From Acinetobacter sp. NIPH 2100 (GTDB lineage Bacteria > Pseudomonadota > Gammaproteobacteria > Pseudomonadales > Moraxellaceae), in contig NZ_KB850224.1 in assembly GCF_000369805.1 (NCBI RefSeq), forward strand, positions 2,862,399-2,926,398: 64,000 bases of DNA, read 5' to 3'. Made by a program: the position numbers and the translations under genes. Of the stretch, positions 38,161 to 46,101 are shown piece by piece. Within the stretch, counting starts at the first letter, position 1; every line of letters starts with the position of its first letter. The notes under the pieces are model-generated. The model searched no databases, was not told where the DNA came from, and worked only from the letters and a program-made list of their open reading frames with translations.

Positions 38161-38790
38161 ATGCAAAAATCTAAAGTTATCTGGTCAGTATCAAAAGCAG
38201 TTGCGATCATCAGCATGTGTTTGATCCCAACATGGGTTTCAGCAAAGACTATTTTGATTTTGGGTGATAGCCTGAGTGCTGGTTATGGCATAGATGTAAA
38301 GCAAGGTTGGGTTCATTTATTACAACAGCGTTTAGACCAACAGTATCCGAAACAGCATAAAGTGGTCAATGCAAGTGTCAGTGGTGAAACTACCAGTGGT
38401 GCACTAGCAAGGCTGCCAAAGTTATTACAAACCTATAAACCTGAAGTGGTTGTCATTGAACTTGGCGGCAATGATGGATTACGTGGTCAACCGCCACAAA
38501 TGATTCAAAAGAACCTTGCTCAATTGGTACAACTTAGCCAAAAACAGAAAGCCAATGTTTTACTGTTTGGTATGAAAATACCACCGAATTATGGGACAGC
38601 CTATAGTGCGGCTTTTGAAAATAATTACAAAATTGTAAGTCAGCAATATAAAGTGAAATTACTGCCTTTCTTCCTTGATGGTGTGGCTGGGCAGAAAAAT
38701 TTGATCCAGAATGATCAAATCCATCCCAATGCCAAAGCACAGCCAATCATGCTGAATGTAGCTTATCCCTATATTAAAGGCGCCTTATAA
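38161..38790 (+). CDS. tesA: periplasmic acyl-CoA thioesterase I/arylesterase (TesA, SGNH hydrolase)
   Basis: 209 residues with a signal peptide (ending about WVSA). SGNH blocks follow: GDSLSAGYGI (nucleophile Ser), VSGETTSGA, LGGNDGLRG, and a C-terminal DQIHPNAKAQP with the catalytic Asp-x-x-His. It hydrolyses acyl thioesters and esters, lysophospholipids and aryl esters in known members. It is divergent from the YbbA-like ATPase gene. Confidence 0.94.
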   Translation: MQKSKVIWSVSKAVAIISMCLIPTWVSAKTILILGDSLSAGYGIDVKQGWVHLLQQRLDQQYPKQHKVVNASVSGETTSGALARLPKLLQTYKPEVVVIELGGNDGLRGQPPQMIQKNLAQLVQLSQKQKANVLLFGMKIPPNYGTAYSAAFENNYKIVSQQYKVKLLPFFLDGVAGQKNLIQNDQIHPNAKAQPIMLNVAYPYIKGAL

Positions 38791-38800
38791 GCGCCTCTTT
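38778..38800. terminator. hairpin shared by tesA and aac(6')
   Basis: The stem AGGCGC/GCGCCT (38778-38783 with 38791-38796) encloses a 7-base loop. It overlaps the tesA stop, is followed by TCTTT on +, and is preceded by AAA on the other side. It lies between convergent genes. Confidence 0.55.
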
Positions 38801-38815
38801 AATAACTAGAATCTT

Positions 38816-39256
38816 TTAACTGATATTTTTCTTGAAATAAACCACGCGTTCAGTTTCATGAAAACCTAAAGCCTGATGCATTGCATGACTGATGGTATTA
38901 TCAATTGCTGCATCTGAAGCAAATTCAGTACATGCATATTGTTTTGCCCATTGTTCTACTTGTTGAACCAATTGAGTGGCAATACCTGAACGTCGGTGCT
39001 CAGGCAGGACATAAATCCCTTCCAGAAACGCCACAGGTGAGGTTTGTGTACCGTTCACATATTCATGTCGAATGGATGCTTCTAACATCGCAATCGGCTG
39101 TTGCGTTTCTGAATATGCCAATAACTGCAAACTATCTGTTCGTGTAAGTAACTGACGCATTTCCAATAAATGCGCATCTTCATGATCAGGCCACAGCAAA
39201 ATTCTTAATTGTAACCAATCTGCCAATAATGCTTCAGATATAGGCATAATTTTCAT
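38816..39256 (-). CDS. aac(6')-I: aminoglycoside 6'-N-acetyltransferase, AAC(6')-I chromosomal Acinetobacter type
   Basis: 146-residue GNAT acetyltransferase. Typical segments are WLQLRILLWPDHEDAHLLEM, AMLEASIRHEYVNGT, the acetyl-CoA loop EGIYVLPEHRRSGIATQLV (RRSGIA), and the C-terminal MHQALGFHETERVVYFKK. This closely recalls the intrinsic AAC(6')-Ig/-Ih/-Ij group of non-baumannii Acinetobacter. Such enzymes acetylate the 6'-amino group of tobramycin, amikacin and kanamycin. There is no integron or transposon context: it sits between tesA and can, so it looks like a resident gene. The exact allele cannot be named without alignment. Confidence 0.88.
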   Translation of the reverse strand: MKIMPISEALLADWLQLRILLWPDHEDAHLLEMRQLLTRTDSLQLLAYSETQQPIAMLEASIRHEYVNGTQTSPVAFLEGIYVLPEHRRSGIATQLVQQVEQWAKQYACTEFASDAAIDNTISHAMHQALGFHETERVVYFKKNIS

Positions 39257-39333
39257 AGCCTTATGACCCTTCTCTATCCATTACTGCATGAAACCAAAAA
39301 AAAGAAATTTCGATTTGCTGAATCAACTAAAAT

Positions 39334-39359
39334 GATGGCGAGCTTATTCACCCGCCATC
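39334..39359 (-). terminator. terminator after carbonic anhydrase gene
   Basis: The stem GATGGCG/CGCCATC (39334-39340 with 39353-39359) has a 12-base loop. On the - strand it is followed by ATTTTAGTT. It lies just past the stop of the carbonic anhydrase gene. Confidence 0.6.
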
Positions 39360-39363
39360 AGTA

Positions 39364-39990
39364 TTAAAAATCAAAAAAAGTTACTTCACCTGTTTCAAGC
39401 GAATATTCTGCACCGACAACAATCATTTTACCTTTTTCAATCAGGCTTTCTAACACGGCAGAACCATGACGAAGTTGATTTACCGAAGCAAATACATTAG
39501 AACGTACCGCATGCGCAGACAGCTTTTTCAAATCGTTTTTCAATTCAGTTTGCATCAAAATTTCAACCGAAGGGCGAACACGGTTCACAATCGACATTAA
39601 ATTTGATGAAGGCGGGTGATCAGGATGCATCAAGGTATCAATCGTGGCCTGAATCGCACCACAGTGGCTATGACCAAGTACCACCACAACTGCACAATCA
39701 TAGCGCTCTGCAGCAAACTCAACACTTCCGACTTGTGATGGTGCAACGATATTTCCTGCAACACGAATCACGAACAAGTCACCTAAGCCTTGGTCAAACA
39801 CCATTTCTGCGGGTACACGTGAATCAGAACAGCCTAGAACAATTGCAAAAGGATTTTGATCACTTGCCATCTCGGCACGTTCTTGGTGAGATAACAACTT
39901 TTGTTGAACTGCTTCCCCTTTTACAAAACGGGCATTACCAGCTTTTAAACGTTCTAATGCTTCTTGTGCGGTGAGCATGCGTGTATCCAT
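39364..39990 (-). CDS. can: beta-class carbonic anhydrase
   Basis: 208-residue zinc enzyme interconverting CO2 and bicarbonate. Zinc ligands are Cys54 in VLGCSDSRVP, His107 and Cys110 in VVVLGHSHCGAI, with the Asp56/Arg58 dyad that gates the site. It is cytoplasmic, and the length matches bacterial beta enzymes. It has its own terminator. Confidence 0.95.
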   Translation of the reverse strand: MDTRMLTAQEALERLKAGNARFVKGEAVQQKLLSHQERAEMASDQNPFAIVLGCSDSRVPAEMVFDQGLGDLFVIRVAGNIVAPSQVGSVEFAAERYDCAVVVVLGHSHCGAIQATIDTLMHPDHPPSSNLMSIVNRVRPSVEILMQTELKNDLKKLSAHAVRSNVFASVNQLRHGSAVLESLIEKGKMIVVGAEYSLETGEVTFFDF

Positions 39991-40211
39991 TTGTGATTGA
40001 GCTAGCCAAACAGTTTAATGTGCGCCTGTTTGAAAGTCACTGACAAAAACAGAAACTCTCAATCGAACTCACAATCTTTTCATTGCGAAAATCGTAGAAA
40101 ATTGATGATTTCATTGGCAAGAATTTCCAGACATCTGTAAATTATGCAAATGACTCCTGTAGCGTCTTCCCTAATAATCAATATGTTTAAAAATAAATCA
40201 AGGACAGAACA

Positions 40212-41228
40212 ATGAACATGAGAAATCGATTTTCCTTCCCCTTTCGTAACACCTTAACCGCTGCTGTGCTTGCCTGTAGTTTCACAACAGCTGCAATCAG
40301 TACAACACAAGCAGCAGAAATTGAGATGAGCTTTCAAAATGTTCTACAACAAGAACGTGCATGGGCTGGTCTACAAACCAAGACTTTAAAAGTCGGTGAT
40401 ATTACATGGTCGTATAGTGAAGGCGGACAAGCCGGAAAACCGATTGTGATTTTGATTCATGGTTTAGCAGGAAGCCGTGATAACTGGAACCGTGTCGCAC
40501 GTGCGCTCACTGCAAATTATCATGTGGTGATTCCAGATTTGCCAGCCAGCGGTGAAACACAGGTTCCGAAAGACTTTGATTATTCGGTTCCAAATGTGAC
40601 TGAAAAATTACGTCGTTTTGTCGAAGCAGCCAACCTCACAGGACCTGCCCATGTCGCTGGTCATTCATTGGGTGGCTCAATTGCGATGCTCTATGCAGGT
40701 CAATATCCGTTTGAAACCAAAAGTTTGTTCTTGATAGATGCTGCAGGTGTTTATAAGTCTGCCACCACCCCTTACTTAAAAGACCCAAATCAGTTGAAAA
40801 ACATGATTGTGAGCAAGAAAGGCGACTTTAATTTCTTAATGCAACAAGCCATGTATAGCCCGCCTTTTATTCCTAAGGAAATTGCCCAAGCGCAAGAAAA
40901 AATGATGATTGGTCAGATTGAGCAAACCCAGAAAATGGTCGATCAAATCATTGCACTCAATAAATTATATACACCCGATTCATTTGCCTTACTTGCACGT
41001 TCAATTGATGCACCAACACTCATTTTATGGGGCAAGCAAGATAAAATTATCAATGTCGAGGTTGCACCTGAGTTAAAATCACTTATGAAAAATGCGCAAG
41101 CACCAGTGATCTTGGACAATGTTGGACATATGCCAATCTTGGAAGCAGATCAATTGGTGGTTCAGCAATATTTACCGTTTTTAAGCAAAATTCAGGCACA
41201 AAAACCTGCAACTGCGCCATCACCATAA
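40212..41228 (+). CDS. exported alpha/beta hydrolase (lipase/esterase-like)
   Basis: 338 residues with a signal peptide (to about AAIS/TTQAA). The fold is marked by the oxyanion motif LIHGLAGSRDNW, the nucleophile elbow GHSLGG (Ser152), Asp277 in LWGKQDKI and His306 in NVGHMPIL, giving a complete catalytic triad. The substrate is unknown; an esterase or lipase acting in the periplasm or outside is the best guess. It is followed after 25 bases by a helical protein gene on the same strand, probably co-transcribed. Confidence 0.87.
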   Translation: MNMRNRFSFPFRNTLTAAVLACSFTTAAISTTQAAEIEMSFQNVLQQERAWAGLQTKTLKVGDITWSYSEGGQAGKPIVILIHGLAGSRDNWNRVARALTANYHVVIPDLPASGETQVPKDFDYSVPNVTEKLRRFVEAANLTGPAHVAGHSLGGSIAMLYAGQYPFETKSLFLIDAAGVYKSATTPYLKDPNQLKNMIVSKKGDFNFLMQQAMYSPPFIPKEIAQAQEKMMIGQIEQTQKMVDQIIALNKLYTPDSFALLARSIDAPTLILWGKQDKIINVEVAPELKSLMKNAQAPVILDNVGHMPILEADQLVVQQYLPFLSKIQAQKPATAPSP

Positions 41229-41253
41229 CTTTGAAGTAATAATTTGAGATTTT

Positions 41254-42264
41254 ATGTCTAAACATCCAATGATAGAACAACTGATTGATGCACAACTTGA
41301 TTTCCTTGATGCAGAGTTTGCACAAGCAGAAACCATTCAACTTGAGTTTAAACAGTTCTATCATTGGTTGCGTCTACAACAGCTACAACATATTTGGTCG
41401 TTTGAACAAATTTTTAAATTGATCGAAACACAAATTTTAGCTACACCTGCCAGCTCATTTTTAGTTGAACAGATTGCAGAACATATCCGCTTTGCCTTGA
41501 TCCATCCTGCCAACGATCAAACCAGCATTGAGGATGTCATTCCTGTGCTTACCATCGACTCAATCGCCCAGTATGTGGCGAGTAAAAGTGGTCATCGCCA
41601 ACGTTTGATCAAAACCATTGTCAATAATCCTGCTTTTTCAGCACTGATTACGCAACTGATTCAGCATTCCATTCAAGACTATTTAGATAACTCCATGGTG
41701 TCTAAACGAGTTCCTGGTGTTGGACATTTTATGAAAATGGGAAAATCGGTTTTAGAATCTGTGACTGATTCCAACCTGAATGACACGATTGGACATTACC
41801 TCCAAAAGAATATTTTAAAAATTAGCCAGATGAGTGAAAAAGTCTTAAATCAACATTTTAATGACGATAAGCTCTACCATTTCCAAGCCAACCTTTGGCA
41901 TAAAATTAAAGTCATGCCTTTATCGGTATTGCGTCATTATGTCGAAGTGCAAGATTTGCCTAAAACAGTGGGCATGGGGCACGAGATTTGGGATCACATT
42001 CGTCAGACCCCTTATCTCAAACAGCAAGTACACGATGGTGTATATGCATGGTATGCACGTAATCAGGAACGCACTTTTGACCTGTTATTGCGTGATCTGA
42101 ATATCGATGAAGAATTGATTGAAAATGAATTGAATCATTTACTCAGCTCTGTTTTACAACACGTCATTGCAACAGGTTATTTAAGACAACGTGCACGCGC
42201 GCATTTAGAAAAATTTTATTATTCTGAAAAAATCCAAAACATTCTAAGTCAGAAAGATCGTTAA
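41254..42264 (+). CDS. unknown all-helical protein downstream of hydrolase
   Basis: 336 residues, cytoplasmic by composition (no signal peptide or membrane helix), Gln/His/Leu-rich and predicted mostly alpha-helical. It contains GVGHFMKMGKSVLESVTDSN near the middle and ends in EKFYYSEKIQNILSQKDR. I do not recognise a family. It lies 25 bases after the exported hydrolase gene. Its last codons and stop are part of a 37-base near-perfect palindrome that also faces the convergent receptor gene. Confidence 0.75.
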   Translation: MSKHPMIEQLIDAQLDFLDAEFAQAETIQLEFKQFYHWLRLQQLQHIWSFEQIFKLIETQILATPASSFLVEQIAEHIRFALIHPANDQTSIEDVIPVLTIDSIAQYVASKSGHRQRLIKTIVNNPAFSALITQLIQHSIQDYLDNSMVSKRVPGVGHFMKMGKSVLESVTDSNLNDTIGHYLQKNILKISQMSEKVLNQHFNDDKLYHFQANLWHKIKVMPLSVLRHYVEVQDLPKTVGMGHEIWDHIRQTPYLKQQVHDGVYAWYARNQERTFDLLLRDLNIDEELIENELNHLLSSVLQHVIATGYLRQRARAHLEKFYYSEKIQNILSQKDR

Positions 42265-42281
42265 ACGATCTTTCTGACTTA
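42245..42281. terminator. 37-base palindrome between convergent genes
   Basis: The arms 42245-42262 and 42264-42281 are perfect reverse complements around a single central base. The palindrome contains the stop codon of the helical-protein gene and faces the end of the TonB-dependent receptor gene. It should form a long hairpin on either strand, but neither side has a proper T run. Confidence 0.6.
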
Positions 42282-42286
42282 TTCAC

Positions 42287-44332
42287 TTAGTATTTAACAG
42301 TTACGCCGACAAATGCACGTTGACGTTCTACTAAATATGAATCATCGCCATTTGATAAGTTCTTATCAAATAGATTGCTCAAACCAGTTCTAAACGTCAG
42401 ATTATGATTGTAGTTATAGTTTGCAGACACCCCAAAAATGGTATGAGGTTTTTGCAGGCTACTGGTTGTTACATTATTGCCAAAATATTGTTTTCCTGAA
42501 TGTTTTGCATTGAATTCAAAAGCAAAAGCATCTGTTGGTTTCCAATTTAAAGCTGAGTTCACTGTAATTTTAGGTGTCGTAATTAGCTCTTCACCTGTAT
42601 CTAAGTTTTTTGCCTCAAAGAAATAAGTCATATTATTGTTCCAATACAACGTATCTGTGAGTGGGAAGTTTGCAACGACCTCTAAACCTTTCGTCCGTGC
42701 TTTACCTATATTTTCATAACGAGTATACCAACGACCGTTAATCTTATCTAATGCAGCATAATCAATTTTATCTTTGAAATCAGTATGGAAATACGTCACA
42801 CCAAGATCAGCGTTAAAGCCCGTATAATTGAAGCTAATTTCATAGTTGGTACTTTCTTCAGGTTGCAGATTTGGATTACCAGCCATGTAACAACCACCTG
42901 TGGTATATCCCAATGGGATTAGAGAACTACAACCGCCCCCTCTAGAAAAGGTCGCTGCACCTGCAGTTGTTTCTTTTAATGATGGTGCTCGGAAACCTTT
43001 TGCAACTCCACCTTTGATGGTGAAATCTGTCACTGGATGAAAAACAAGATAAGCTCGTGGACTATGATGTGAACCGTATTTATCATCATGGTCTAAGCGA
43101 TCACCAATCGTTAAATTTAAGTTGTCTAATAAACTTATATTATTTTCCAAGAAAACTGCCCAAGTCTTATTATCAACAGTTGGGTCTGAATATTTCTGCC
43201 CATCCCAACTCCCATCTGGCGATGTTCCAATCGTTTGAGTATTGGTCAACTCATTTTTCTTCCACTGCCCACCAACCGTTAACGATTGTTCAAACAATAC
43301 ATTGAATGGAATATTCAAATTACCTTCAACAATTGTTTCATTTGATTTGGCAATACCACTCTCATTACTACTATCGTAATCATTGTAATATGCAGATAGT
43401 TTAGATTTACCAAAACCCCAATCCCCATCATGGGAAATACTATAAGTGTGATGTTCTAAATTGTCTGGCCCCCAAGAGATCTCCCCCTCACTAATCGCAC
43501 CACCACGCCCAACGACCTCACCAAATCCTGCTTTATTTTTTTGAGTTGAAATTCCTGCTTCAACAGCAACTTGATGTTTATCATTAATTTTATAATTCAA
43601 TAATGCATTATAGTTTTCATCAATGTATCCAGAAGTCCCTTTACCAGCTTTAATATTCTGATCAGCTTCACGCTCTGTACGACCAGCAGTTAAACGCAAG
43701 CCTAAACTATCAGTTAATGGACCTGTCACCATAACACCCATTTGGTCAGTATGGCCTAAATCCCCTGAAGTCGTCGGAACAGTATAATTACGAGTTAAGC
43801 TCCCGCCCCATTTGGTTGGAATCTTACGGGTAATGATGTTGATTACCCCACCCATCGCATCTGAACCATAAAGTGAAGACATTGGGCCTCGTACCACTTC
43901 AATTCGTTCAATCATTTCAGGTGTAATCCAGTTTAAATCCTGACGACCTAAATCTGGGCGATAGTTTGTATCACGAGAAGAGCCAATACGTTTTCCATCA
44001 ATTAAAATAAGAGTGTAATTGTCAGGTAAACCGCGTAATTTAATTTTTGAACCATCACCATTAGGACTCGTTCCACCTGTAACACCAGGAACTTTATTCA
44101 ATAATTCACCAATACTGCTAACTGGTTGTTTTTCTATGTCTTCACGCGTAATAACACTAATACTGGCTGGTGCATCCTTTACGTCTACAGCTTGACTACT
44201 TGCTGTCACAACGATCTTTTCTAATTGAACTGCATCTTTAGTCGTTTGAGTTTCTGCTGCATATGCAACAGCCATCATACTACTGACTACGGAAACTGCG
44301 AGTAGTGATTGACGTGCTATTTTGTTAGACAT
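42287..44332 (-). CDS. TonB-dependent catecholate-siderophore receptor (FepA/CirA-like)
   Basis: Outer-membrane ferric-siderophore receptor of 681 residues. A signal peptide is followed by a TonB box (EKIVVTAS, about 32-39), a plug domain with ISVITREDIEKQP, ELLNKVPGV and IERIEVVRGPMSSLYGSDAM (about 150), and a 22-strand barrel ending in RQRAFVGVTVKY with terminal aromatic residue. The DLNWITPEMIERIEVVRGP stretch resembles FepA/CirA-class receptors. Which siderophore it takes cannot be read from sequence. A Fur-box-like sequence lies about 80 bases upstream. Confidence 0.92.
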   Translation of the reverse strand: MSNKIARQSLLAVSVVSSMMAVAYAAETQTTKDAVQLEKIVVTASSQAVDVKDAPASISVITREDIEKQPVSSIGELLNKVPGVTGGTSPNGDGSKIKLRGLPDNYTLILIDGKRIGSSRDTNYRPDLGRQDLNWITPEMIERIEVVRGPMSSLYGSDAMGGVINIITRKIPTKWGGSLTRNYTVPTTSGDLGHTDQMGVMVTGPLTDSLGLRLTAGRTEREADQNIKAGKGTSGYIDENYNALLNYKINDKHQVAVEAGISTQKNKAGFGEVVGRGGAISEGEISWGPDNLEHHTYSISHDGDWGFGKSKLSAYYNDYDSSNESGIAKSNETIVEGNLNIPFNVLFEQSLTVGGQWKKNELTNTQTIGTSPDGSWDGQKYSDPTVDNKTWAVFLENNISLLDNLNLTIGDRLDHDDKYGSHHSPRAYLVFHPVTDFTIKGGVAKGFRAPSLKETTAGAATFSRGGGCSSLIPLGYTTGGCYMAGNPNLQPEESTNYEISFNYTGFNADLGVTYFHTDFKDKIDYAALDKINGRWYTRYENIGKARTKGLEVVANFPLTDTLYWNNNMTYFFEAKNLDTGEELITTPKITVNSALNWKPTDAFAFEFNAKHSGKQYFGNNVTTSSLQKPHTIFGVSANYNYNHNLTFRTGLSNLFDKNLSNGDDSYLVERQRAFVGVTVKY

Positions 44333-44413
44333 ATTCCCACCTAATTCAAAGAAATCTCAAAAATTACTTAAAAAATTCACGAGAATTCTAACAAAAAACA
44401 AATAAAACTCAAT

Positions 44414-44432
44414 AAAAATGATAATTATTATT
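44414..44432 (-). promoter_or_regulatory. Fur box upstream of FepA/CirA-like receptor
   Basis: This 19-base window matches the consensus GATAATGATAATCATTATC at 15 positions, counted by hand. It lies upstream of the receptor start at 44332, so iron repression is expected. Confidence 0.7.
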
Positions 44433-44508
44433 ATTTATATATTCATTTTATTTTGCATACATCTTGTTATGAAATAAAGAAAAATATCTTATTTTTTGAT
44501 TAACCAAT

Positions 44509-44533
44509 AAAAAAAGCCCTCGAAAGGGCTTTT
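44509..44533 (-). terminator. terminator after nfuA
   Basis: The stem AAAAGCCCT/AGGGCTTTT (44512-44520 with 44525-44533) has loop CGAA. It is on the downstream side of nfuA (- strand), whose T run comes from the A run at 44509-44515. Confidence 0.8.
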
Positions 44534-44557
44534 AAAAATACAGTAAATTTCTAGCAA

Positions 44558-45196
44558 TTATTTGAAATAAGCGCCTTCTGCTTGTGTATGATCCGTTTGG
44601 TCAACCACACGCTGTAGTTCAGGCACATGCTGTCTCAATGTCGTTTCCACACCCTGTTTTAAGGTGACATCAATCGCAGAACAACCTTGGCAACCACCAC
44701 CGAATTTCAATACAGCAGTAAGACCGTGTTCTGGATCATTATTGACTTCTACCAAACTACAATTACCGCCATGCCCTTCAAGACCTGGATTAATTTCAGA
44801 TTGCAATACATAAGTAATGCGCTCTTCAATTGAAGCATCTGGGCCTACGCGTGGCACTTTTGAGTTTGGTGCACGGAATGTTAATTGACCACCAAAACGA
44901 TCTTTGTTGTAGTCAATTACAGCATCAACCAAATACGGAATTGATGGCGCGTCAACATACGCAGGAAAGTTAGGATAATCCTGCTTATAGTCTGTCGGCA
45001 CGACTTCTTCAGGCGCGCTATATGCCATACAACATTCAGCACGTGGAGTACCTGGATGTTCTACAAAAACACGAACGCCAATTCCCGGGGTATTCTGCTT
45101 TGCTAATAAATCACCTAAATACTCTTGTGCAGAGGGAGTAATTAAAAGGTTTGGAATTTCTTCTGCGACAGCAGTGTTGGTGTTCTCAGTCGACAT
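44558..45196 (-). CDS. nfuA: Fe-S cluster biogenesis protein NfuA
   Basis: Fe-S carrier of 212 residues from ATG 45196 (MSTENTNTAVAEE); the frame from 45211 adds five unconserved residues. The N-terminal degenerate A-type domain (LLITPSAQEYLGDLLAKQ...) joins a C-terminal Nfu domain with CxxC at Cys169/Cys172 in GGGCQGCSAIDVTLKQGVE. It accepts and delivers 4Fe-4S clusters, especially under oxidative stress or iron limitation, in E. coli. It is cytoplasmic. Confidence 0.95.
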   Translation of the reverse strand: MSTENTNTAVAEEIPNLLITPSAQEYLGDLLAKQNTPGIGVRVFVEHPGTPRAECCMAYSAPEEVVPTDYKQDYPNFPAYVDAPSIPYLVDAVIDYNKDRFGGQLTFRAPNSKVPRVGPDASIEERITYVLQSEINPGLEGHGGNCSLVEVNNDPEHGLTAVLKFGGGCQGCSAIDVTLKQGVETTLRQHVPELQRVVDQTDHTQAEGAYFK

Positions 45197-45349
45197 AACA
45201 ATAATCCTCAAGCTGATGTCGTTATATTAACCGAAGATGGAGGGTAATTAAAAAAAATCAACCATTTTTGTAGGAATTCTATGCAAGAACATTGTTTATT
45301 AAGTTTTTAATGGCATTATTGCTTAGACTCTGATCAATTTAAAATATTT

Positions 45350-45967
45350 ATGTTACATCTACCCTTTGGTCACACTGTGACACTGATCATTCTTACTGTG
45401 GCAATTTCCTTGCTGGCATTCTCCAATCAGGCAGTAATGAATCGTTTGATCTTTTGGCCACCTGCAATGCAACGTGGGCAATACGACCGTTTTATCACGC
45501 ATGGTTTCATTCATGCCGATGGCACGCATTTATTGTTTAACATGATCACGCTGTTTTTCTTTGGCAATATCATTGAAAGCTTTTATCGTCAGTTTTTCTA
45601 CGACATGGGCTTTGTCTTATTTTACCTCGGTGGATTGATTGTTGCGATTCTACCGAGTTACATAAAACATCGTCATGATGCACGCTGGGCAAGCTTAGGT
45701 GCTTCTGGTGCAGTTTCTGCGGTCTTGTTTGCTTACATCCTGTTCCAGCCTTGGAACTTGATTTTCGTATTCTTTATCCCTGTTCCTGCGATTATTTTTG
45801 CCATTTTGTATGTGGCCTATAGCATCTGGTCTGGCAAACGCGGCAATAGCAACATCAACCACAGCGCTCATCTATGGGGTGCTGCCTATGGTGTGGTGGT
45901 GACCATTATTCTGGAACCTAGAGTCATTCCTCATTTTCTGAACCAATTGGCCAAACTGCCGTTCTAA
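45350..45967 (+). CDS. second rhomboid family protease
   Basis: 205 residues, six membrane helices. It has ITHGFIHADGTHLLFNMITL (oxyanion region), catalytic Ser119 in SLGASGAVSAVLF and catalytic His174 in INHSAHLWGAAYG. It is compact, like the minimal GlpG core without a cytosolic domain. Substrates are unknown. It is monocistronic and ends at a clear terminator. Confidence 0.9.
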   Translation: MLHLPFGHTVTLIILTVAISLLAFSNQAVMNRLIFWPPAMQRGQYDRFITHGFIHADGTHLLFNMITLFFFGNIIESFYRQFFYDMGFVLFYLGGLIVAILPSYIKHRHDARWASLGASGAVSAVLFAYILFQPWNLIFVFFIPVPAIIFAILYVAYSIWSGKRGNSNINHSAHLWGAAYGVVVTIILEPRVIPHFLNQLAKLPF

Positions 45968-45982
45968 ATCATTTTAAGCATG

Positions 45983-46012
45983 AGCCCCAATATCGGGGCT
46001 TTTCTTTTTTTT
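45983..46012 (+). terminator. terminator after second rhomboid gene
   Basis: The stem AGCCCC/GGGGCT (45983-45988 with 45995-46000) encloses AATATC and is followed by TTTTCTTTTTTTT-like tract. Confidence 0.85.
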
Positions 46013-46101
46013 AGATTAACAATCAAATTTTAATTATTTTTATCATAAAAATCATCTCTCTAAACTCGCCATAATTCTTTTATAAAATTCAGCTGATTCT
46101 A

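Noticed and set aside
38816..39256. Integron cassette carrying aac(6')
   Set aside because: No attC-like site, integrase or transposase is visible; the flanks are ordinary chromosomal genes.
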